Assembly (NCBI GenBank): GCA_900540845.1 | Contig: UQHS01000007.1 | Coordinates: 39,924 to 103,923, forward strand | From: an uncultured Collinsella sp. | GTDB taxonomy: Bacteria; Actinomycetota; Coriobacteriia; Coriobacteriales; Coriobacteriaceae | Reading direction: 5' to 3' | DNA length: 64,000 nt | Shown: one piece after another, positions 9,382-16,236 of the stretch | How positions within the stretch are numbered: the stretch's first letter is position 1 | Layout: every line of letters begins with the position of its first letter | Notes under the pieces: model-generated | The model's database searches: none | The model's input: the letters and a program-made list of their open reading frames with translations, nothing else | Told to the model about the DNA's origin: nothing | Translations under genes and position numbers: made by a program

Positions 9382-9803
9382 GGGCAGCCTCCAGGCGAAC
9401 AGGCCCCTCTGCGCGACCGCGCGGAGATGTGGGCATGTGACAGGACGGCAAGCATATGCCTGGATATCTGTGTGTTTGTCCCGATTGATAGCCGTGTTGT
9501 CTAACGCGAATCACGACTGGTCTAACAAATAGGAGCCTTCCGCAGATGGCGAGTGCGAGTTATGAGTGAGCTATGGCGTGAGACTGCCCCATGGCTCGCC
9601 AATGCCCATGAGAAGACCATGGAATTATGTCGCCCGGGCTTTCGCACAGCCGCAAGAACGTTGTTTTTGACATCATTCTCCGCCCCGTGCGCTGTGTAAT
9701 GAACATTGAATGAGCTGGTAAAAGGGGCAAGAAGTCCGACATACCTCAGATGTGCTCGGGTATACTTTGGATCACGATAGATACGTGACTGGGAGGCATC
9801 ACT
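9382..9803. other. 422-bp divergent intergenic region between the SpaA gene and purE
   Basis: No gene is supported here. The region must hold the promoter of the minus-strand SpaA-sortase operon and that of purE. On the minus strand GTTAGAC occurs twice, about 24 bp apart, in 9498-9530. A purE -10 candidate is given separately. Confidence 0.5.
9761..9766 (+). promoter_or_regulatory. candidate purE -10 box (TATACT)
   Basis: TATACT lies 38 bp before the purE ATG. The best -35 candidate (GACATA or CCGACA around 9736-9743) is weak, so only the -10 is proposed. Confidence 0.35.
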
Positions 9804-10274
9804 ATGTCTGAGAACGAAAAGACCCCGCTCGTCGGCATCATCATGGGCTCTAAGTCCGACATGCCCGTCATGGAGGGCTGCACCGCCGAGCTCGAGGCGC
9901 TTGGCGTCCCGTACGAGCTGGTCATCGCCAGTGCCCACCGCAATCCCGCGCAGGTCCACGAATGGGCGGAGACCGCTGCCGACCGTGGTATCAAGGTCAT
10001 CGTGGCCGCCGCCGGTAAGGCTGCGCACCTGGGTGGTGTTGTTGCCGCCTTCACCCCGCTGCCGGTGATTGGCGTTCCCATGAAGACGAGCGATCTGGGC
10101 GGCCTCGACTCCCTGCTCTCGATGGTGCAGATGCCTTCCGGCGTGCCGGTTGCCTGCGTTGCCATCAACGGCTCGAAGAACGCGGCCATCTACGCCACGC
10201 AGATTCTCGGTGCGACCATGCCCGAGTATCGCGAGGCGATTGCCCAGCTCAAGCGCGATATGGCCGAGTCGTAG
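9804..10274 (+). CDS. purE: N5-carboxyaminoimidazole ribonucleotide mutase (class I PurE)
   Basis: The 156-residue enzyme converts N5-CAIR to CAIR in de novo purine synthesis. It has the class I signature: GIIMGSKSDMPVM at the N-terminus, ASAHRNPAQ with the catalytic His, AAAGKAAHLGG and GVPMKTSDLGGLDSL. The length is typical. GGGAGG precedes the ATG. Class I PurE needs PurK, which is not in the window. The gene stands between the SpaA operon and a second sortase and is separate from the other purine genes here (purA, purD, purF). Confidence 0.95.
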   Translation: MSENEKTPLVGIIMGSKSDMPVMEGCTAELEALGVPYELVIASAHRNPAQVHEWAETAADRGIKVIVAAAGKAAHLGGVVAAFTPLPVIGVPMKTSDLGGLDSLLSMVQMPSGVPVACVAINGSKNAAIYATQILGATMPEYREAIAQLKRDMAES

Positions 10275-10280
10275 ACGGCG

Positions 10281-11225
10281 ATGGTCACCGGAGGAAAGCA
10301 TTTCAAGCCGGCCGGGGGCGCCCCTGTGCAGCACCCTGCGCCCGTCTCCCATGCTCGTCGCATGCAAGCGCCCGCATCGCCCACGCCGGCGGGGCGTACC
10401 CCCTATGTCCGCGCCCTGCACGCCGTGCCCGCGCACGAGCCTGCGCGCCCCAAACGTAACGTGTTGTCTACGGTTTTGATTGTTATCGGCGTTGTCTTGC
10501 TGCTGGTAGCTGGCGGCTTGTTTATCAAGGCTCAGCTGGGCTACAAGCAAGCGGCCGAGTTTTACGACGACCTGACCAGCGAGGTTGTTCAGGACTCCGA
10601 CTCGAAGATTCCCGTTATCGATTTCGCGGCGCTTCAAAAGACGAATCCCGACGTGGTTGGTTGGATTTACGTGCCGGGCACGAACATCAATTACGTGGTC
10701 GCGCAGGGCAAGACGAATGATACGTACCTGCGCACGCTCATCACGGGCGAGTACAACGCCAACGGCACGGTGTTCCTCGATGCCGATCAAGTGGCGCCCG
10801 GTATGGCCGAGCAGCAGACGACGCTGTACGGGCATCACATGAACGATGGCTCGATGTTCAACGTTGTCAACGACACGCAGAATCAGGAGCGGTTCGATGA
10901 TATCGACGTGGTGTACTACATCACGCCCGAGAAGACCTATGAGCTCAAGCCCATGTTCACCATGCAGGTCGAGGACGATTATGTCGATGCGCGCGTGGGG
11001 ACCTTTGAGAGCGATACCGCTTTCAAGCAGTACCTCAAGGCGTCTTTGGCTCACGCCAAGGCTTCTGCAAAGGATGCCACCGACGAGATCGATCAGGCTG
11101 AGCGCGTCATGGCCCTTGTGACGTGCGAAGATGCGTTCTTGTCTCAGACGAAGCGCGCCGTCTTGATGTGCACGCTTGTGAGTGAGACGGATACCGTGGC
11201 GCCCGGGGATGCGTCGGGTGCATAA
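10281..11225 (+). CDS. class B-type sortase (second copy)
   Basis: This 314-residue sortase has a Pro/Ala-rich cytoplasmic N-terminus, one membrane span (LSTVLIVIGVVLLLVAGGLF, about 62-81) and the class B core: VVGWIYVPGTNINYVVAQ, NGTVFLDADQ, TLYGHHM with the catalytic His, LVTCED with the catalytic Cys and RAVLMC with the Arg. It begins 6 bp after purE. The start at 10281 has only a weak ribosome site; GGAGGAAAG lies just inside the frame but precedes no normal start codon. Directly downstream lies the remnant of an isopeptide-linkage pilin, which suggests its substrate gene has decayed. It might otherwise act as a housekeeping sortase. Confidence 0.85.
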   Translation: MVTGGKHFKPAGGAPVQHPAPVSHARRMQAPASPTPAGRTPYVRALHAVPAHEPARPKRNVLSTVLIVIGVVLLLVAGGLFIKAQLGYKQAAEFYDDLTSEVVQDSDSKIPVIDFAALQKTNPDVVGWIYVPGTNINYVVAQGKTNDTYLRTLITGEYNANGTVFLDADQVAPGMAEQQTTLYGHHMNDGSMFNVVNDTQNQERFDDIDVVYYITPEKTYELKPMFTMQVEDDYVDARVGTFESDTAFKQYLKASLAHAKASAKDATDEIDQAERVMALVTCEDAFLSQTKRAVLMCTLVSETDTVAPGDASGA

Positions 11226-11390
11226 ATAAAGGCCCTCTCGATGCGCTTGCCGGGACCGCACGTGCTGGTTTTAGCTGCTTCTAGCCATGTTTGCATCACG
11301 CAAAACAACCGGCTTCATGAGTGTCGAGAAGCGTATCGGGGGGGGGGCGCTCCAAAAAAGAGGTTCTAGCAGGGCGTCTGTCCAAGATGA
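11226..11390. other. non-coding stretch with a G10 tract
   Basis: The region between the second sortase and the pilin remnant has no supported gene. It contains a run of ten G at 11338-11347, a length prone to slipped-strand change. Frames on both sides of it are short and interrupted. Confidence 0.5.
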
Positions 11391-11630
11391 CGTTGCGGCG
11401 TGTGGAACGGTGCCCCCGACGGCGTGTCTGCCTCCGTGGTGTTCGACGCCATCGAGTATGACGCTCCGGGTGAGTTCGACTATCAGGTTGTTGAGGTCGA
11501 GGGCGATGCCGAGGGCGTCACCTACGACGAGACCGTGTTCACACATCACGTGTCTGTGAGCGATAACGGCAAGGGCAATCTGGAGGCAGCGTGGACTGAG
11601 GGCGAGACAGGCGACCCGGTGCGCGCGTGA
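11391..11630 (+). pseudogene. remnant of a pilin isopeptide-linkage domain protein
   Basis: About 79 codons read as the C-terminal half of a Spy0128/FctA-type pilin isopeptide linkage domain: SASVVFDAIEYDAPGEFDY, EVEGDAEGVTYDETVF, HVSVSDNGKGNLEA. The pattern 'F..I.Y..PG.f.Y.v.Ev....gv.yD...f...V.V.dnG.G.L.a' is diagnostic of the family. The frame is closed by a TGA at 11388-11390, so signal peptide, most of the domain and sorting signal are missing; upstream frames do not supply them. It follows the second class B sortase and is probably what is left of that enzyme's substrate. Confidence 0.65.
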
Positions 11631-11742
11631 ACGAGACCGACTGTAAGGTGTTGCGTGTAATTGCCGGTCTCGCGGAGCAGCGAGAGGGGTTTCGGTGCGC
11701 GCCCGTTTCGGTGTCGCGCCGCACCCCGCATCGTCGTGCTCA

Positions 11743-11785
11743 TACCTCGCATCCGCGCCGCGCGGGTGCGAGGTATTGTTGTTTT
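11743..11785 (+). terminator. hairpin with T-rich tail before the moaE-like gene
   Basis: A long GC-rich stem (ACCTCGCATCCGCG against CGCGGGTGCGAGGT, with one G-T pair) is followed by TTGTTGTTTT. It would stop transcription from the sortase and pilin-remnant side. The 11631-11857 gap otherwise has no supported gene. Confidence 0.45.
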
Positions 11786-11857
11786 AAGGGTACCAATATG
11801 ATAGGTTAGCTTCCGCGTAGAAAGACGCTTTTCACCCAGATAGAAAGCGAGCCCACC

Positions 11858-12262
11858 ATGGCGCAGATGCCCTCCATCGACACCTGGCTTCGCGAGGCAA
11901 AAGCCGACCCGAACTTCCGAGCATGTGGCATGTACCTCATTCACAACGGTACGGTTCGCGAGACCCCCAAGGCCGAGGTGCGCGGCGTGGAGACCAACGG
12001 CGTTCAGCCGGGTGAAAAGGTCACGGGGATGTCGTTCTCCTACGACGAGGAAAAGGTGGCCGCCGCGCTCGATGAGGCGCGCTGTCTGCCGGGTATCGGC
12101 TATGTGCGCGTGTGGCTCAATTCGGGCGAGCTCGAGGTGGGGGACGACATCATGCTCGTGCTCATCGGCGGCGACATTCGCCCGCGCGTGATCGACGCGT
12201 TGCAGCACCTGGTGGGAACCATTAAAAATACGTGTGTGCGTGAGGTTGAGCGCGGCGCGTAG
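11858..12262 (+). CDS. MoaE-like molybdopterin synthase catalytic subunit homologue
   Basis: The 134-residue protein follows the MoaE pattern: an N-terminal beta region, VRGVETNG, VTGMSFSYDEEKVAAALDEA, then YVRVWLNSGELEVGDDIMLVLIGGDIRP, matching the 'I.HR.G.L.vGe..v.V.v...hR' core, and a C-terminal helix. MoaE inserts sulfur into precursor Z to make molybdopterin. The family's C-terminal PIWKKE lysine motif is not present (the end reads TIKNTCVREVE), and the HR of the core reads IR, so this may be a divergent paralogue rather than a working synthase. No moaD or other Moco gene is adjacent. A Shine-Dalgarno-like AGAAAGCGAG precedes the ATG. Confidence 0.6.
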   Translation: MAQMPSIDTWLREAKADPNFRACGMYLIHNGTVRETPKAEVRGVETNGVQPGEKVTGMSFSYDEEKVAAALDEARCLPGIGYVRVWLNSGELEVGDDIMLVLIGGDIRPRVIDALQHLVGTIKNTCVREVERGA

Positions 12263-12290
12263 ATGCAAATTAGGGGCGCCAAAAGGCTGC

Positions 12291-12520
12291 GGCTACCAAA
12301 ATCGCCTAACTTGTAACCGAGATCATGCTCGAGCAGCGGGTTGGAGGGGCATCAACGCCACTTGAGGGGTATCGCGCTTACCTCATAACGCTATTTGACC
12401 CAAAGGAGCCCCGGGATAATGGACACGCGTGTCTATTATCCCGGGGCTCCTGCCTTGCTGGAGACGAATCGCGACGCAATGACCTTCCGCGCGGTTACAA
12501 GTTAGGCGTTTTTGGTAGCC
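12291..12520. repeat. 230-bp element with 28-bp terminal inverted repeats and a central palindrome
   Basis: The arms 12291-12318 and 12493-12520 are inverted copies of each other with one mismatch in 28 bp (core CGCCTAACTTGTAACC). Midway, 12404-12451 is a nearly perfect 48-bp palindrome around ACACGCGTGT. No open frame inside looks like a gene. The structure is that of a small non-autonomous mobile element (MITE-like) or a complex bidirectional terminator. It fills the 358-bp gap between the moaE-like gene and the convergent CmpB-like gene. No clear target duplication was seen. Confidence 0.65.
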
Positions 12521-12620
12521 AAGCCTGCGGTCCGCATCCCTGCGCCCAGTGCCGGTTGTTCTGCGATGCCTTCCAGCCGTTCGCGCGAAGTCCAGTGGCC
12601 AGGCCTGCGATCAGCGCCGT

Positions 12621-13919
12621 CTATTCCGCCGGCTTGGGCGAATCCACGCGGCTCGAAGTCTTGGGATGGATCGTCATGCTCTGGAAACGATGCTCCATGT
12701 ATTTGTTGTCGAAGTGTTCCGCGTAAAACTCCTCCACCGGTGAGCTCGGCGCGAGGCCGCTTTCACGGCAGAACCAGCAGTCGAGCGCCTGCAGCGTCAT
12801 GACTCCGTTGACCAGCATGAGCGCGGTGACAACCGTGGTGAGTGAATAGCGCATTTTCCACGGGATGAGGTTGATGAGCTTGAGCAACCTGGGCAGACAC
12901 AGCTTGATCCAAAACAGACCGAGCGTTCCCCACATCAGCATGAACGGCGTTGACGTGCGCCCTGCGAAGAGGATCGCCATAGGGTCGGGGATGCCGGGGA
13001 GCAGCTCGTAGGAGTAGCTCCATGCGATCGCGCCGAAGGACGTCTGCATCCACCAGCTCACCGCCGCCTCGAACACGCCGCCGATGACCGCACTCACGAG
13101 GAAAATGATGACGAAGCTCTTCTTGTAAAAGCGATTAAGGGCAATGGTGAGCAGCACGGCGCCGAACCCATAGATGGGGCTAAACGGGCCAAAGAGCAAG
13201 CCGGCGCGGTCCTGATACACGCCCGGTTCGACGTACACCATATGGAAGATGACTTCGATGATGAGGCCAAGGATGCAGCAGACGAAGAAAACCCAGAAGA
13301 GGTTGAAGAAGTTGAGTTTGATATAGCCTTCGCCGGTGAGGTCACGGCCAAGCATGCCGCCCGCCGCCGCCACGCGATTTTCGAGGTCGCGCAGGTGACG
13401 CTGGAGTTCGCGCTCCTGCTTGAGGGTCGGGTCAATGGTGGCGGACAGAGCGGTGAGGATGCCGAGCTGAATCGCGGGGCGGATCAGGTGGACGCCGATG
13501 CCCTGGAGCATGACATCGATGAGGATCTGACCGACCGTCATGACGATGAGGGCGTATGCCCAGCGCCCCGCGTCGCGGCGATAGCTTTTGATGAGCGTCC
13601 AGCCAAAGATGATGAGCGCGATTGAGGACACGAAGGCGAGCACCGAGCCGATGGCCGTCATGGTGAAGGTCAGGGTGAGGTCGGAGCCGATGAGGACGTT
13701 CTCCTGGCCGATGGCGAGGCGGTACAGGATGATGCCAAAGTACGCGCCCATGAGGGGCAGGGCGACGACGCCGTCGAGCGCACAGAGGGCGCCGTAGACG
13801 CGGACGATCAGCGGGATGGTCTTGCGCTGCTCCGCGGTGGGGTTCTTGGGGTCGAGATCGTTGCCCGGCAGGTCGTAATCGGGGTTCGTGGTGGCAGCGC
13901 GGCATGTTGAGTCGCTCAC
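12621..13919 (-). CDS. CmpB-type putative ABC-transporter membrane protein
   Basis: This 432-residue polytopic membrane protein has about ten hydrophobic segments in two halves. The C-terminal half carries the pattern LLFGPFSPIYGFGAVLLT, then IGGVFEAAVSWWMQ, then IAWSYS and a small G-rich segment, which is the ABC_trans_CmpB ('type IV ABC transporter') family signature. That family's transport role is not proven, and no ATPase gene is adjacent. The N-terminal half (VYGALCALDGVVALPLMG and following) is an additional four-helix membrane region. I chose GTG 13919 because AAGGAG lies 5 bp before it; the frame extends nine codons further upstream without a ribosome site. Confidence 0.65.
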   Translation of the reverse strand: MSDSTCRAATTNPDYDLPGNDLDPKNPTAEQRKTIPLIVRVYGALCALDGVVALPLMGAYFGIILYRLAIGQENVLIGSDLTLTFTMTAIGSVLAFVSSIALIIFGWTLIKSYRRDAGRWAYALIVMTVGQILIDVMLQGIGVHLIRPAIQLGILTALSATIDPTLKQERELQRHLRDLENRVAAAGGMLGRDLTGEGYIKLNFFNLFWVFFVCCILGLIIEVIFHMVYVEPGVYQDRAGLLFGPFSPIYGFGAVLLTIALNRFYKKSFVIIFLVSAVIGGVFEAAVSWWMQTSFGAIAWSYSYELLPGIPDPMAILFAGRTSTPFMLMWGTLGLFWIKLCLPRLLKLINLIPWKMRYSLTTVVTALMLVNGVMTLQALDCWFCRESGLAPSSPVEEFYAEHFDNKYMEHRFQSMTIHPKTSSRVDSPKPAE

Positions 13920-13993
13920 AGATGCTCCTTGCTCGCAAAATGGCACATGTGGAATATTAGTTCATAGTACCCGTTTTGCCTGGTTATACTCGT

Positions 13994-14092
13994 TCAGCAG
14001 ACCCCCTTCATGGAGGCAATGACCTTTTTGCCGGCATCCATGGCGATGATGACGGCGACTGCGCCGGTCACGCCGCTACCACCGGCCCCTGC
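13994..14092 (-). pseudogene. C-terminal remnant of an NfnB/GltD-like flavoprotein
   Basis: Thirty-two codons ending in TGA read as VTGAVAVIIAMDAGKKVIA followed by SMKGVC. They match the C-terminus of NfnB at 16999-17100 (VTGAATVILAMGAGKKAAA then SIKKALLGE) at protein level, and the two DNA segments align at roughly three bases in four by eye. There is no upstream frame for the rest of the protein; the segment runs into the 3' end of the LuxR-type gene in another frame. The alternative is a fragment of another GltD-family enzyme. Confidence 0.6.
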
Positions 14093-15629
14093 ACAAGTCG
14101 TCTGCATTTTCCAGTATCGTTCGAAGCTCCTCGAGGCTGCTTACGTCGCACTTTTTAAATGCATGATGCAGGTGGCTGTTGACGGTCGATTTCGACACAA
14201 CCAGTCGATTTGCGATCTGGCCCGCATCGAGTCCGTCTGCCACTGCCGCGAGCACAAGTTTCTCCGTACGAGTCAGCTCGATGTTGTGGGGCTTAAGAGA
14301 CAAGGCAATCGCCTCTGGTCTATCGAGAGACATAAACGCCGCCCGCGCAAGGGTGATGCGTCTCACTTCCAGTCCCGCTATGACCATGCACGCCACTCCG
14401 AATGCAAAAGCAATCCACTGCATTCCTGTGAAAACGCCAACTTCGCTCACGGCGATTCCGCAGCCCGCGCCAATCATCAGAACCGAGCATGTGAGGAACA
14501 AAAGGGCGTCTGTGGCGAGCTTCAGCTTCGATTCTAGTCGCTGGAACAGATTGGCGATGCCCATTAACAGCGCGAAGAAAGTACCCGGAAGGAAGATCGC
14601 CAAGACAGATGGCGCCCATGGAATCGCATCAAGTGCTTTCACACATGCAAACGCAAGGCATGCCGCAGCAAGTGCGAGGGCTCCTGCATATTGCGAATCC
14701 CATCGAAGATTGAACTTTCTGCCGCGCTCGCCCTTGAGAATGAACGGAAGAGACCTCAGATGCAGAATTGTGGCAAAAGTGGCAATCACGCTTATCGTGG
14801 TGGCCAACGCCCAAAGGCTTATGCCCAAGTGACATAACGTCAAATAGCCGGAGAGCGTTAGCGCGCCTGATATGGTGACGGCGGATATGTTGAGGCCCTT
14901 GCCGGAAGGGGAAACATTTACGAATACAAGGCCAACGGAGCCGGCCAGCATAGTTGCCCATACGAGCGCGCCAAGACCGTGATTAACCGCCTGCCAGCTC
15001 AGCGTCCCATCGGCAAGAGAAAACAGGCGCGTCGATTCTATGATGTGCAGCAGACCGCAAACCGCTGCCGCGGCCTCGAACTCCACTGCCGTCACCCTTT
15101 TTCGTGCAAACTTGCAGGCGGTCATGAGCAAAAGGCCAATAAACAGCATGGCGACAACAAGTCCCACTTTCTGCCCCTTGAGCAAGAAGGTCGCTGAATC
15201 CCTTTTGAGCACAAGTAGCACCGCATGCATCGCGATGCTTGCCAAAGAGATTCCAGCGCATATCGATCCCAGCTTCTTCTTTTCGCTCAGCCGTGCGTGG
15301 GCGGCTTCGGCTTCATCGGGAATAAGATCGATATCGCCAATCGTCGATTCAAGCAGCGCTCTTGTGTCGCATTCGCCGCTTGTCCCGAGCTTGTCGAAAA
15401 GGCGGCGCCTATACGTCCCCACCGCCGACCGGGACAGGCCAAAGCGCTCCGCTGTCTCAGAAACCGTTAGGCGTGCCATGAGGGCAAGCGCCACCTGAGC
15501 TTCTCGATCGCTGAGGCCAAATGGAGCAAGGGCGTCTCTGATGGGCGTCGAAAGGTCGGGAACATGGGTGGATTGCGAAAGATCGTGGCGCTCGCGGGGA
15601 CTATTTGCGGGTTTACAATCACTCAACAT
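14076..15629 (-). CDS. membrane-spanning LuxR-type regulator with an HTH domain at each end
   Basis: The product has 517 residues. Residues about 35-95 form one LuxR HTH (LSDREAQVALALMARL then SETAERFGLSRSAVGTYRRR); about 450-510 form a second (LTRTEKLVLAAVADGL then GQIANRLVVSKSTVNSHL). Between them are some eight to ten hydrophobic segments (for example SICAGISLASIAMHAVLLVL and VGLVVAMLFIGLLLMTACK), so it is a sensor-regulator in the membrane with DNA-binding domains on both sides. Many Coriobacteriia have membrane LuxR proteins with one C-terminal HTH; two is unusual. The ATG at 15629 follows GGTGG; an in-frame TTG lies at 15644. It starts 42 bp after the 35-residue peptide gene and is probably the last gene of that operon. 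Its last codons overlap the flavoprotein remnant. Confidence 0.8.
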   Translation of the reverse strand: MLSDCKPANSPRERHDLSQSTHVPDLSTPIRDALAPFGLSDREAQVALALMARLTVSETAERFGLSRSAVGTYRRRLFDKLGTSGECDTRALLESTIGDIDLIPDEAEAAHARLSEKKKLGSICAGISLASIAMHAVLLVLKRDSATFLLKGQKVGLVVAMLFIGLLLMTACKFARKRVTAVEFEAAAAVCGLLHIIESTRLFSLADGTLSWQAVNHGLGALVWATMLAGSVGLVFVNVSPSGKGLNISAVTISGALTLSGYLTLCHLGISLWALATTISVIATFATILHLRSLPFILKGERGRKFNLRWDSQYAGALALAAACLAFACVKALDAIPWAPSVLAIFLPGTFFALLMGIANLFQRLESKLKLATDALLFLTCSVLMIGAGCGIAVSEVGVFTGMQWIAFAFGVACMVIAGLEVRRITLARAAFMSLDRPEAIALSLKPHNIELTRTEKLVLAAVADGLDAGQIANRLVVSKSTVNSHLHHAFKKCDVSSLEELRTILENADDLCRGRW

Positions 15630-15671
15630 CGCCAATCCACCCAACTCTAATTACGAAGATGCCCGGATCAT

Positions 15672-15779
15672 CTAAAATGCCGGAATAAGGATGTTAAGGA
15701 CAACGTACAGCAAGATGCCGAACACGAGGCCGAGGATGGATAGGCGCGCCAAGCGCTTTCCTTCGTCATTGCCCTTCAT
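15672..15779 (-). CDS. 35-residue single-span membrane peptide
   Basis: This short gene has a strong GGAGG six bases before its ATG and codes for a basic head (MKGNDEGKRLARL) and one membrane span (SILGLVFGILLYVVLNILIP). It overlaps the 3' end of the thioredoxin-like gene by 14 bp, which suggests coupled translation, and is followed 42 bp later by the LuxR-type gene. I recognise no family. Its placement suggests a small membrane partner or chaperone in the same system, or a short leaderless active peptide. Confidence 0.65.
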   Translation of the reverse strand: MKGNDEGKRLARLSILGLVFGILLYVVLNILIPAF

Positions 15780-16230
15780 GATTGCCTCCATTCGCCTCAA
15801 TAATCTGGGGGGCTATTTCTTCGTCAAACTCGGACAGATCGTTTACCTCAACGCAGACAATCTCATCTGCCCTAACTATAAACAAGGCTGGATAGTAGTC
15901 AAAATGCGGAAGCATGTCTTCGAGCCATTGCCTCTCATCCTCTGACGGGCTTTCGGGAAACTCCAGCTCGTACACGACCGTGCCGCCAAGGCGTTTGGAG
16001 CGCTCTTCGAGCTCATGCAGCGTCTCGCAGTACATGCAGCCCTGTTTGCTGACCTGCAAGAAGAATGTGCGCCGCTGATTAATCATGGAACTAACTTCAT
16101 CCTTCGCAACGTTTCGTATTGCAAAATGCGTTGAGTCAACGCGCCACAGACTAACCCCGAGCATTAAAACAAAACCGATAAGCGTCCAGACGAGCGGATG
16201 GAGCCTTCGCTTCATGCGTCTCACAACCAA
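15766..16230 (-). CDS. membrane-anchored thioredoxin-like protein (CMYC active site)
   Basis: The 154-residue protein has a basic start, one N-terminal membrane span (LVWTLIGFVLMLGVSLW) and an extracytoplasmic thioredoxin-like domain. FFLQVSKQGCMYCETLHEL is the beta strand and CxxC helix; LPHFDYYPALFIV holds the following strand with a Tyr-Pro in the position of the cis-proline. It therefore probably oxidises, reduces or isomerises disulfides of an exported protein. The best candidate is the Tat-signal protein encoded 6 bp upstream, which has Cys residues in its mature part. Similar small CxxC proteins occur as bacteriocin accessory proteins; that link is inference. Confidence 0.75.
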   Translation of the reverse strand: MVVRRMKRRLHPLVWTLIGFVLMLGVSLWRVDSTHFAIRNVAKDEVSSMINQRRTFFLQVSKQGCMYCETLHELEERSKRLGGTVVYELEFPESPSEDERQWLEDMLPHFDYYPALFIVRADEIVCVEVNDLSEFDEEIAPQIIEANGGNHEGQ

Positions 16231-16236
16231 AATCGA

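Noticed and set aside
11627..11809. 60-codon frame after the pilin remnant
   Set aside because: Arg/His-rich product that includes the terminator hairpin; no support as a gene.
12404..12451. Ordinary rho-independent terminator only
   Set aside because: There is no T run and the palindrome is nested symmetrically in larger inverted repeats, so a simple terminator does not explain the whole structure.
12325..12726. 133-codon plus-strand frame in the inverted-repeat region
   Set aside because: It runs through the palindromes and then into the antisense of the CmpB-like gene; no ribosome site or recognisable sequence.
15766..16230. CcmG-type thioredoxin serving the ccm operon
   Set aside because: The active site CMYC and its context differ from the CcmG pattern WCxxC, and the gene sits in an operon with unrelated partners 15 kb away.
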